Shown here piece after piece: positions 22,795-30,416 of a stretch of DNA of 64,000 nt. Each line of letters opens with the position of its first letter. Position 1 is the first letter of the stretch. The stretch is from Pandoraea faecigallinarum. Its GTDB lineage: Bacteria > Pseudomonadota > Gammaproteobacteria > Burkholderiales > Burkholderiaceae. Location: positions 3,844,001 to 3,908,000 of the forward strand of contig NZ_CP011807.3 in NCBI RefSeq assembly GCF_001029105.3, written 5' to 3'. Under the pieces are notes generated by a model. It had not been told where the DNA came from. It made no database searches and saw only the letters and a program-made list of their open reading frames with translations. The position numbers were made by a program, and so were the translations under genes.

Positions 22795-23112
22795 CAGTTT
22801 TTTTCGCCTTCATCGCTCGTCGCTCTCGCAACTCACCAGCCCCAAAACCGCCAACCACCGGGCTTTTCGGCCCGTCGCATCAACCTCGCCGCCGCTTTCG
22901 CTGCGTCGCCGTCGTTGCGAGAGACGAGATATTAATGACCTTCGCCCCATCGCGCAAGTCCTTTGTGAAACTATTTTGACGATGCCGCATTTTCTCGCGC
23001 TCCGGGCCGCGCAGTGGCAGGTCTCTATAGAAGAGGGAAAAAGCGCCGCCGCGCTTTCGCTGCCGTGCACATCTCCACACCGGCATCGCCGCCTTTGGGC
23101 ACAATAGCGCGC

Positions 23113-24123
23113 ATGAACACAGATCTGCCTCACGACGCCTCCGAGCAAGCACATCCCTTCGCCGCTCTGCTGCCCGACACGGTCATCTCTGCCGTCGAGC
23201 AACTGGGAAGCTATAGCGACGGTCGCCTGCTCGCGCTCAACAGTTACGAGAACCGCGTCTATCAGATAGGAATGGAAGACGGTCACCCACTGATCGCCAA
23301 GTTCTATCGCCCCGAGCGCTGGACCGATGACGCCATCCTCGAAGAACACGCATTCACGCAGTCTCTCGCGCACAACGAGATCCCTGTCGTCGCCCCACTG
23401 GAAATCAACGGCCGAACGCTGCACCACTTCAACGGCTTCCGCTTCGCCCTCTTCCCACGACGCGGCGGCCGCGCGCCCGAGCTTCAGGATCCGGACACGC
23501 TCAACTGGCTCGGCCGCTTTCTGGGGCGCATCCATGCACAGGGTGCCATCCAGCCGTTCCGCCATCGCCTCACACTGGACATCGATACCTATGGTCGGGC
23601 GGCGGTCGACTATCTGTGGACGAACGACTTCATCCCGGTCGACTTGCGCGACGCCTGGCGCAGCATCGCCGACCTTGCCCTTACCGGCATTGCGCGCGCA
23701 TACGAACGAGCGGGGGATGTCCGGCAACTGCGCGTTCACGGCGACTGTCACGGCGGCAACGTGTTGTGGACCGACGCCGGGCCGCATTTCGTCGACTTCG
23801 ACGACACTTGCATGGCCCCCGCGATGCAAGACCTCTGGATGCTGCTCTCCGGCACACGCGCCGAGATGACTGTCCAATTGGACGAAGTCCTCTCCGGTTA
23901 CGAAGACTTCGCCGACTTCAATCCGCGAGAACTCCATCTGACGGAAGCATTGCGCACGTTGCGCCTGCTGCATTACAGCGCCTGGCTCGCGCGACGCTGG
24001 GACGACCCGGCGTTCCCCGCCGCCTTCCCCTGGTTCAACACACAGCGCTATTGGCAGGACCGTATCCTGGAACTACGCGAGCAGGTTGCGCTAATGGACG
24101 AACCGCCGCTCGCCTGGCGCTGA
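23113..24123 (+). CDS. srkA: Stress-response kinase A (SrkA/YihE)
   Basis: The 336-aa protein belongs to the APH/choline-kinase-like fold and matches SrkA (RdoA/YihE) in length and motifs. An N-lobe ALNSYENRVYQIG leads to KFYRPERW. The catalytic loop is HGDCHGGNVLW (residue ~206) and the metal-binding segment is FVDFDDTCMAPAMQDLW (~226). In E. coli this Ser/Thr kinase protects against stress-induced death. No good ribosome-binding site precedes the ATG. It is a single gene, divergent from the rRNA operon. Confidence 0.92.
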   Translation: MNTDLPHDASEQAHPFAALLPDTVISAVEQLGSYSDGRLLALNSYENRVYQIGMEDGHPLIAKFYRPERWTDDAILEEHAFTQSLAHNEIPVVAPLEINGRTLHHFNGFRFALFPRRGGRAPELQDPDTLNWLGRFLGRIHAQGAIQPFRHRLTLDIDTYGRAAVDYLWTNDFIPVDLRDAWRSIADLALTGIARAYERAGDVRQLRVHGDCHGGNVLWTDAGPHFVDFDDTCMAPAMQDLWMLLSGTRAEMTVQLDEVLSGYEDFADFNPRELHLTEALRTLRLLHYSAWLARRWDDPAFPAAFPWFNTQRYWQDRILELREQVALMDEPPLAWR

Positions 24124-24210
24124 AAGCCTTTCGCCCGGGGGCGGTATGTCGACGACGCTACGCCAATCGGGGACGTCGGCCCCGAGCAAGCCAGGCGCCC
24201 CTTAGCCCTC

Positions 24211-24669
24211 TCACCACCATCGCCACATCGCGAACGCAAGCGCCGCCGCCACGCACCACTCGGCGGCGGACCCTGTCGTGACATGAAGCGGCGAGCGAAA
24301 GCGAGTCCGAAGAGGCCAGCACAGCGGCACACCGGAGGGCGTCAGCCAGTCCGCCAGCAAGTGCGACAGGTATCCGGCACACAGCGCGAGCATCCAGGGC
24401 GGCACGCGACCCCATCCGTAAAGACACGCGACGATCGCAAACGCCGGTAATAACAGGGAATGCGTCAGGCCGCGGTGCCCGAAGACATGGGATATCGCAA
24501 GCGACAGAGGCGCCACGCGCCGCCCCAGCATACTTTTCGGATGATCGATATCGGGCAGCAACGCGCCAACCAGCGTCAACGGCCATGCGTGAACGCTCGC
24601 GGCCCAACCGGTACGATGCATCAGCCAAGTCGCGCCGATACCGAATATGAGATGACTTCTGGCTTGCAT
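24211..24669 (-). CDS. YdjM-like inner-membrane metal-dependent hydrolase family protein
   Basis: The protein (152 aa from this start) carries the hallmark motifs of the YdjM/LexA-regulated membrane hydrolase family: LLPDIDHPKSMLGRRV, GHRGLTHSLLLPAF and YLSHLLADWLTPSGVPL. Conserved Asp/His residues sit at the ends of hydrophobic helices. The start at 24669 (MQARSHLIFG) is chosen by alignment to E. coli YdjM; in-frame starts at 24699 and 24711 are possible, and none has a clear ribosome-binding site. YdjM is SOS-induced in E. coli, but I see no LexA box here. The biochemical role is unproven. Confidence 0.82.
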   Translation of the reverse strand: MQARSHLIFGIGATWLMHRTGWAASVHAWPLTLVGALLPDIDHPKSMLGRRVAPLSLAISHVFGHRGLTHSLLLPAFAIVACLYGWGRVPPWMLALCAGYLSHLLADWLTPSGVPLCWPLRTRFRSPLHVTTGSAAEWCVAAALAFAMWRWW

Positions 24670-24829
24670 GGAAAGATACGAGTCGACGCGCGAAGACATT
24701 CGAATCCGCACAAAAGGGGGCGAAGTCTACCACCGCATATCGAACGCGGCTCGCGCGCAGCCATCGGGCATCACCACATCAAAAACAAATCCGCAACGCC
24801 CTTTGCGCAGCACCGCGAGCACAGAGGCA

Positions 24830-24872
24830 AATACGACGCCAATACAACGCCAATACAACGCCAATACGACAC
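24830..24872 (+). repeat. Short 11-bp tandem repeat
   Basis: Three full copies of AATAC(G/A)ACGCC and a partial fourth lie at 24830-24840, 24841-24851, 24852-24862 and 24863-24872. They sit in the ~360-bp intergenic stretch between the YdjM-like gene and the outer-membrane protein gene. No gene is apparent there. The repeat is likely to vary in copy number between strains. Confidence 0.8.
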
Positions 24873-25031
24873 GTTCGCCCGCCCTCGTCCCGCCTTTCGA
24901 CATGATTCGATTGACGGCGTCATATGCGAACTTTACGATCCGCCCGACCGGTCCATAGCGTCGCGATTCCCCGTTCGTTCGCCGCGAGACGAGCCGAGGT
25001 CGACAAGCAAAAAATCCCGCAGGAGTTTTCG

Positions 25032-25760
25032 ATGAAGAAGTTTCTGATGTTGGCCGCAGCGATTATGCCGCTCGCCGCGCATGCTACGAATCCGCTCGTC
25101 ACGGATGACACGGGCACGCAGGATACGGGCAACTGGCAGTTGGAACTCAATAGCGAATGGATAACGCTGCCGACATCGCGACAGCAGCAATGGACCAACA
25201 CACTGACCTATGGGGTACTGCCCGCGCTCGACGTGGCCATTCAGGCGCCCTACCAACGCAGCCGTCCGGACGGCGACGGCTGGACCAGTGGCTTCACCGA
25301 CCTCCAGCTGCAGGCCAAATGGCGCTTTCTCGAAGGCGAGCAATGGAGTCTCGGCCTGAAACCATTCGTCACGCTCCCGACGGCAAGCCAGGATCGCGGC
25401 CTCGGCAACGGGCGCGCCACGACCGGCGCCAACCTGTTGATGCAATATACGCTCGATCGCTGGACGTTCCTCGCCAACGCCGGCTACACCTGGAACAACA
25501 ACAGCACGGGCAACCGGCAGAGCCTGTGGAATGTATCAACGGCCATGCTTTTCAGCGTGACGGAGGAATTGCGGCTCGTCGGCGATATCGGCATGGCAAC
25601 GAACCCCGACAGCACCACGCAGACCAAGCCCGCGTATGCGCTCGTCGGCGCCATTTACAGTCCGACGAAGGACCTCGATCTGGACGTCGGCTACAAGCGC
25701 GGCCTGAATCCCGCCTCCCTCACGCATTCGGTTCAGGCCGGGGTAACGATTCGCTGGTAA
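25032..25760 (+). CDS. Outer-membrane beta-barrel protein (phenol-pathway MetA/transporter-like)
   Basis: The 242-aa protein has a signal peptide (MKKFLMLAAAIMPLAAHA, cleavage before TN) and alternating amphipathic strands ending in an aromatic residue (QAGVTIRW), as expected for an outer-membrane barrel. Patterns such as NPLVTDDTGTQDTGNWQLEL and PTGTASQDRGLGNG-like turns resemble the family annotated as putative MetA-pathway or transporter barrel proteins. AGGAG lies 7 nt before the ATG. No neighbour indicates what it transports. Confidence 0.75.
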   Translation: MKKFLMLAAAIMPLAAHATNPLVTDDTGTQDTGNWQLELNSEWITLPTSRQQQWTNTLTYGVLPALDVAIQAPYQRSRPDGDGWTSGFTDLQLQAKWRFLEGEQWSLGLKPFVTLPTASQDRGLGNGRATTGANLLMQYTLDRWTFLANAGYTWNNNSTGNRQSLWNVSTAMLFSVTEELRLVGDIGMATNPDSTTQTKPAYALVGAIYSPTKDLDLDVGYKRGLNPASLTHSVQAGVTIRW

Positions 25761-25903
25761 GCGTCGCCCGCCCTGTCGCCGGAAGTGGGAGCCAACGACA
25801 GGCCGGGACGTACGCAGCGCGTTGCGACCCGCGCGGGACGCGAGAAATACGCACACGACGCGCATGAATTTCGAGCACCCCTTAAATTTAATGTCATAAA
25901 TTC

Positions 25904-25933
25904 TTGACACGATGCGCAGAATACCCGTATTAT
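25904..25933 (+). promoter_or_regulatory. Promoter of the initiator tRNA gene
   Basis: TTGACA (25904-25909) and TATTAT (25928-25933) are separated by 18 bp and end 13 bp before the tRNA. The DNA just upstream is AT-rich (AAATTTAATGTCATAAATT), like an UP element. Confidence 0.75.
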
Positions 25934-25946
25934 TCTTCTTCTCAGA

Positions 25947-26023
25947 CGCGGGGTGGAGCAGTCTGGCAGCTCGTCGGGCTCATAACCCGAAGGTCACAGG
26001 TTCAAATCCTGTCCCCGCAACCA
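25947..26023 (+). tRNA. Initiator tRNA-Met (CAT)
   Basis: The 77-nt tRNA starts CGCGGGGTGGAGCAG and has anticodon CAT in the arm TCGGGCTCATAACCCGA with the three G-C pairs typical of initiators. The T arm is GGTTCAAATCC and CCA is encoded. The unpaired first C (C1 opposite A72) marks it as tRNA-fMet rather than an elongator. Confidence 0.96.
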
Positions 26024-26030
26024 AATACGG

Positions 26031-26064
26031 AAAGCCCGTTGATCGCAAGGTCAACGGGCTTTTG
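26031..26064 (+). terminator. Terminator after tRNA-fMet
   Basis: AAAGCCCGTTGA (26031-26042) pairs with TCAACGGGCTTT (26051-26062) around an eight-base loop, followed by a short T run. It begins 7 bp after the tRNA CCA end. Confidence 0.8.
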
Positions 26065-26223
26065 TCATTCCCGGCGCCATTCGGTGTCCCTGATTACGCG
26101 CCGTTCGGTACACGTCACGAAGTCTCTCCCAGCATCTAGAATTCAGGAAGCGTCGTCGCGGCCTTTGACAGGGAGAATGAAATGAACGCGTCCCACCCCG
26201 TGACCGAGTGAGCAAAGGAAGGT

Positions 26224-26298
26224 GGATCCTCACGGGCCAACGGCATCGATGTGCCCAAAGTGGAAAATACGAAGTTTTCCAAAGCAACCGGAGGATCC
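26224..26298 (+). ncRNA. Candidate IS110 bridge-like structured RNA region
   Basis: Immediately before the recombinase start the sequence can fold into an outer stem, GGATCCTC (26224-26231) with GAGGATCC (26291-26298). It encloses a stem GGGC/GCCC with a 15-base loop and a perfect hairpin TGGAAAA-N7-TTTTCCA. IS110 elements are known to encode a folded bridge RNA with two loops specifying target and donor DNA, encoded in the noncoding DNA beside the recombinase gene. The right arm also contains the GGAGGA ribosome-binding site of the recombinase. Folding was judged by eye; no transcript evidence exists. Confidence 0.45.
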
Positions 26299-26300
26299 GA

Positions 26301-27320
26301 GTGAATTGTACGGCAGTGGGTGTAGACATCGCGAAAAGTGTGTTCCAAGTGCATTACGTCGATCAGGAAACTGGCGAGATCGTGAACAAGCCGATCAAGC
26401 GGGCAAAGTTCCTTGAGCATTTTGCGAACCGAGCGCCGTGCCTGATCGGGATGGAAGCGTGCGGTGGTGCGCACCACTGGGCCCGGCAACTCGCGAAGCT
26501 GGGCCACGAGGTGAAGCTGATGCCGGGGGAGTTCGTAAAGGCTTTCAACATCAGGAACAAGAGCGATGCGGCTGATGCGAAGGCGATCTGGCTGGCCGTG
26601 CAGCAGCCGGGCAAGCCGGTCGCAGTAAAGACCGAAATGCAGCAAGCCATGCTGGGGCTGCACCGGATGAGACAGCAACTGATCAAATTTCGCACGATGC
26701 AGATTAATGCTCTGCGAGGGCTGCTAACGGAATACGGTGAAGTGATGGGCAAGAGTCGGGCGAAGCTCGATAAGGAAATACCCGCTGTGCTCGAACGGAT
26801 TGCGGAGCGTTTGCCTGCCGTGCTGATCGATACGTTTCGCGCGCAGTGGAACGGACTGGAGAAGCTTGATGAGCAGATCGCTGAGATCGAGCGTCGGATG
26901 CGCGAGTGGAAGAAAGAGGATAAGGCGGTCAAGGCCATCAGCGAGATTCCCGGTGTTGGATTACTGACGGCAACAGCAGCTGTCGCGATGATGGGAGATG
27001 CGAAAGCGTTCAGTTCGGGACGAGAGTTTGCCGCGTGGGTTGGGATCGTGCCGAAGCAGACGGGTTCGGGCGGCAAGGTGAACTTGCATGGCATATCAAA
27101 GCGCGGCGACACATATCTGCGCACCCTGCTGATTCACGGTGCACGATCTGTGCTGACGCATGCGAAAGAGCCCGGTGAGTGGGTCGAACAAATCCAGAAG
27201 CGGCGGCCAAAAAATGTCGTAATCGTCGCGTTAGCCAACAAGATGGCGCGAACGATCTGGGCAGTTCTTGCCCATGACCGGCAGTACCAGAAGGGATACG
27301 TGAGCGTGAAACCCGTCTAA
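26301..27320 (+). CDS. IS110-family DEDD recombinase (transposase)
   Basis: The 339-aa protein has the IS110 architecture. An N-terminal RuvC-like DEDD domain shows GVDIAKSVFQVH (Asp), IGMEACGGAHHWAR (Glu) and NKSDAADAKAIW (Asp, Asp). A helical linker follows. The C-terminal Tnp domain reads ISEIPGVGLLTATAAVAMM and GIVPKQTGSGGK, with the serine thought to act as nucleophile. GTG 26301 is the start because GGAGGA lies 5-6 nt upstream and homologues begin at this point. The gene looks intact. Confidence 0.92.
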   Translation: MNCTAVGVDIAKSVFQVHYVDQETGEIVNKPIKRAKFLEHFANRAPCLIGMEACGGAHHWARQLAKLGHEVKLMPGEFVKAFNIRNKSDAADAKAIWLAVQQPGKPVAVKTEMQQAMLGLHRMRQQLIKFRTMQINALRGLLTEYGEVMGKSRAKLDKEIPAVLERIAERLPAVLIDTFRAQWNGLEKLDEQIAEIERRMREWKKEDKAVKAISEIPGVGLLTATAAVAMMGDAKAFSSGREFAAWVGIVPKQTGSGGKVNLHGISKRGDTYLRTLLIHGARSVLTHAKEPGEWVEQIQKRRPKNVVIVALANKMARTIWAVLAHDRQYQKGYVSVKPV

Positions 27321-27608
27321 ACGGGCAGCGCTTGCGTAGAGGATTAACGTTTAAACACAGGGTGAACGTCGAAAGGTTGCGCAGCAATCGAGTGTGATGA
27401 CAAGCCAGGTAGGACCGGGACTCGCTAAACCTGAATGATGCCTCGAGCTTTGAGCTCGCCGGGAGAATGAGGTGCGAGTCAGCGAATTTCATAGGGGCCC
27501 GCAGCGACTGTACCGACTGCATCGAGGCCGGATATAGAGCTGCAGCCCATCCTGTCTATCAAAACACGCGAAAACTGTTGCAAACGGGACGCGTTCATAT
27601 AGCGCATC

Positions 27609-28435
27609 ATGTCCGACCACGACAAGGTATTCGCCGGTTCGATCCCGAAGTGTTACGACACGCTGATGGTGCCGCTGATCTTCGAGTCATACGCCGAAGA
27701 ATACGCCGAAGACACGGCAAAACTGATCGCCGCGAGTTCGCCCGCCGCAGTGCTGGAGACGGCCGCCGGCAGCGGTGCCGTTACCCGCGCGCTCGCGCCC
27801 CGGCTCCCGGCGCATACGCGTTATGTCGTTACCGATCTCAACGCGCCGATGCTTGACTACGCCGCGAGCCGCCAACCTGCCGACGAACGCATCGAATGGC
27901 GGCAGGCCGACGCGCTTGCCATTTTCCCTTCGATGCGGCGTCCTTCGACCTCGTCGTCTGCCAATTCGGCGCCATGTTCTTCCCCGACCGAACGCAAGGC
28001 TTCGCACAGGCGCGTCGTGTGCTGAAGCCCGGTGGACGTTTCGTCTTCAGCGTCTGGGATCGCATCGAGGAAAACGAGTTTGCGGACGAAGTCGCTCGCG
28101 CCGTCGCCGCGTTGTTCCCCGACGATCCTCCGCAATTTCTCGCCCGCACGCCGCATGGCTATCACGACGTCGAGCGCATCCGTGAGGATCTGACGCGCGC
28201 CGGATTCTCCGACATCCACATCGAGACACACGCCAGAACAAGTCTTGCCGCTTCGGCGCGCGATGCGGCCATCGCATACTGTCACGGCACGCCGCTGCGC
28301 AATGGAATCGAAGCGCGCGATGCCGGGTCGTTGCCCGCAGCGACGCACAGCGCAACGCAAGCGATTGCGGCACGTCACGGCAACGGCCCAGTGAGCGGGA
28401 AAATACAGGCGCATGTCGTTGTGGCGGCAGGATAG
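27609..28435 (+). pseudogene. Frameshifted class I SAM-dependent methyltransferase
   Basis: The first part reads MSDHDKVFAGSIPKCYD and carries the SAM-binding loop LETAAGSGAVTRAL in one frame, up to RQADALA. The remainder (PFDAASFDLVVCQFGAMFF, RRVLKPGGRFVFSVWD) continues in another frame. The break lies in the T/C run at 27921-27930 and is explained by loss of one base. Repaired, the protein would be about 275 aa, normal for this UbiE-like family. The substrate is unknown. The gene lies directly behind the IS110 element. Confidence 0.82.
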
Positions 28436-28624
28436 CCAGGGTGCGTACGCCCTGACACAGTGGCCAGACAAAGCCCGGCAGACTTCAATGCAGATGCGAG
28501 ATGCCGAATACCGAATGCAAACGGCGAACGCCGGACAGCGAATCCGGTAACCGCGCCCATGCTAGAGTCGCCCCATGCAGGTCCAGCGTCCCGCTCCCTG
28601 AACCTTCCGCTACTGCACCCGCTT

Positions 28625-29263
28625 ATGTCCGCTTTCCCCGAAGGCAGCACCGCAGATTCGAACGCCCGCCAATACGACGCGCCCGGCACAGCGATCCTCC
28701 CGGCGAAAACCGCATTGATCGTCATGCATTACCAGACGGATATCCTCGCGTTGTTTCCGAGCGCCGCACCAGCGCTGCTGGCCAATACCCGTGCGCTATG
28801 CGACGCCGCCCGTCTCAGCGACATCGGCGTCTACTTCGTCAAATTTCACTTCAGCGCAGGTTATCCGGAGATCAGTCCGATGAACCGGAACGGACAGGGT
28901 GTCAAACGCCTCGGGCGCTTCGTCGACGACTGCATCTCGCCGGAACTCGGCCAACGGGCGGACGAGCCGCTCATTCTCGCTCACCGCGCCAGCGCATTCT
29001 TCGGCACGGATCTGGAGGTGCGGCTTTCCGGCAAAGGTATCGACACGCTCATCATGGCCGGCATTGCATCGACGGGCGTGATGCTTTCGACCGTGGCCTA
29101 CGCGAGCGACGCCGACTATCGGCTATTCACCGTCAAGGATTGTTGCTACGACCCCGATCCGGTCGTTCACGATCGGCTGTTCGCGACGGCGTTCGACTCG
29201 CGCACAACGGTGCTCACGCTGGCCGACGCGTTGGCGCTAGTCGGCCGACGCGACACGCAGTGA
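28625..29263 (+). CDS. Isochorismatase-like hydrolase family protein lacking the catalytic Cys
   Basis: The 212-aa protein has the alpha/beta fold of the isochorismatase/cysteine-hydrolase superfamily. The first acidic position is present (LIVMHYQTDIL). Where amidases of the family have a catalytic Cys, this protein reads GIASTGVMLSTVAYASD, with Gly in the Cys position, so it is either an isochorismatase-type enzyme or a non-amidase variant. The start at ATG 28625 gives a normal length; upstream in-frame codons lack homology-like sequence. Its 3' end overlaps the convergent MarR-GNAT gene by 27 bp. Confidence 0.8.
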   Translation: MSAFPEGSTADSNARQYDAPGTAILPAKTALIVMHYQTDILALFPSAAPALLANTRALCDAARLSDIGVYFVKFHFSAGYPEISPMNRNGQGVKRLGRFVDDCISPELGQRADEPLILAHRASAFFGTDLEVRLSGKGIDTLIMAGIASTGVMLSTVAYASDADYRLFTVKDCCYDPDPVVHDRLFATAFDSRTTVLTLADALALVGRRDTQ

Positions 29264-30253
29264 GTCCTCGACGCCGGGCTCGCCCCTCCCTCTGAGACGG
29301 CAAAACCGCTGCTCCGTGACTTTCGTCCCCCATTGCTCGCCCTCGAATGCTTCCGCGAGGCGGAAGCCGAACGATTCGTACAGGTGGCGTGCCGCATCGA
29401 GTCCTTTGAACGTCCAGAGGTACGTCTCATGAAACCGCGCATCGACGAACGCCATGGCGTTGGACATGAGACGTCGCCCGACGCCCGTGCCGCGCAACAC
29501 GTCATCGACGATGAACCATCGCAGATGAGCGACTCCCGTCTCGAGATTCCCGTCGATGGCCAGCGACGCGAGGGTGCGATCGTTCTCGACGTAAAGCCAT
29601 AACGCCTTGCCCTCGGCCGGCAAAGCACCGGCAAATTCCGCCAGCCCCATGGCAACCTTTTTCTCGAAGAACGCACCGAAGCCCCAGTGCTGCGCGTAGT
29701 AGCGCGCATGAAGACTCGCGATGTCCCCGATACAGCCGGGCCGATAGCCCTGCGTGATCTGCGACGCGATCTGCGCATCGGTATCGCGCTTCGAAGCGTT
29801 GTCCTGCGCGAGCGCGTCCGCATATAACGCCAGGGAACGGACCAACGCCGCCTGATCGGCGGGCACGATGCGCCGCAACGCGCTGGACACCTGATCCGTG
29901 GCGTAACGGTCGATCTTTTGGCGCAGCTTTTGTCCCTCCTCGGTCAGATAAAGCTCGGAGGCGCGGGCATCGTCGTTCGCTGTCACGCGCCGCACGAGCC
30001 CGCTGGCTTCGAGCTTCGCGATCTGGCGGCTCGTATTGGATTTATCGAGACGCAGGATATGGCCGAGGTCCTTGGCACCGATGCCGGGCGCGGCGCCGAT
30101 TTCGATGATGGCGTGCACGGCGGACGGCGCAAGATCGCTATCGGCCAACGTGGTACGCATGAAGCCGAGTTCGCGCACCAACCGGCGGGAGAAGTCGCGG
30201 AGTTCCAGAATCTCTGCGTCACGGGGCTTACCGGGGATGTCGACAAAATCCAT
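29237..30253 (-). CDS. MarR-type regulator fused to a GNAT acetyltransferase domain
   Basis: The 338-aa protein combines a MarR winged-helix domain (residues ~1-150; helix-turn-helix near DLGHILRLDKSNTSRQIAKLEASGLV, wing TANDDARASELYLTEEG) with a C-terminal GNAT domain (~165-320; WFIVDDVLRGTGVGRRLM is the acetyl-CoA site). MarR-GNAT fusions are a known but poorly characterised class. They may couple sensing or modification of a small molecule to gene control. Two inverted repeats upstream (30343-30381) are probable autoregulatory operators. Confidence 0.88.
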   Translation of the reverse strand: MDFVDIPGKPRDAEILELRDFSRRLVRELGFMRTTLADSDLAPSAVHAIIEIGAAPGIGAKDLGHILRLDKSNTSRQIAKLEASGLVRRVTANDDARASELYLTEEGQKLRQKIDRYATDQVSSALRRIVPADQAALVRSLALYADALAQDNASKRDTDAQIASQITQGYRPGCIGDIASLHARYYAQHWGFGAFFEKKVAMGLAEFAGALPAEGKALWLYVENDRTLASLAIDGNLETGVAHLRWFIVDDVLRGTGVGRRLMSNAMAFVDARFHETYLWTFKGLDAARHLYESFGFRLAEAFEGEQWGTKVTEQRFCRLRGRGEPGVEDSLRVASAD

Positions 30254-30342
30254 AGGTCATCTCACAGGAGGTGTACCGGTCACGCGGAGAGCGAAGACTG
30301 CACGCGTCGGCCAGCCGGGTATCAGTTGCGACACAAAATGCT

Positions 30343-30382
30343 AGTTGCGGCACGCAACCAATATAGTTGCGATTCGCAACTT
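30343..30382. promoter_or_regulatory. Paired palindromic operators upstream of the MarR-GNAT gene
   Basis: AGTTGCG-GCA-CGCAACC (30343-30359) and the perfect palindrome AGTTGCG-ATT-CGCAACT (30365-30381) lie 22 bp apart centre to centre, about two helical turns. A further half site, CAGTTGCG, lies at 30323-30330. Spacing and symmetry suit binding of MarR-type dimers side by side on one DNA face. The MarR-GNAT gene starts about 90 bp away on the minus strand. Confidence 0.7.
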
Positions 30383-30416
30383 AGGCAAGCACCGCGTTGC
30401 CTCGTCATTGCCCCGG

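Larger units (their letters stand above)
26171..27470 (+). mobile_element. IS110-family insertion sequence (ends approximate)
   Basis: The element consists of the DEDD recombinase gene, a structured 5' noncoding region and about 150 bp of 3' noncoding DNA. IS110 elements have no classical long terminal repeats, so the ends are uncertain. I place them at a shared 10-mer, GGGAGAATGA, at 26171-26180 and 27461-27470, which could be the flanking core sequences. The element sits between the initiator tRNA terminator and a frameshifted methyltransferase gene. Confidence 0.5.

Noticed and set aside
24669..24760. LexA box expected before the YdjM-like gene by analogy with E. coli
   Set aside because: No CTGT-N8-ACAG or close variant is visible upstream of any possible start.
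24830..24872. Possible CRISPR array
   Set aside because: The 11-bp unit repeats without spacers; no cas genes are near.
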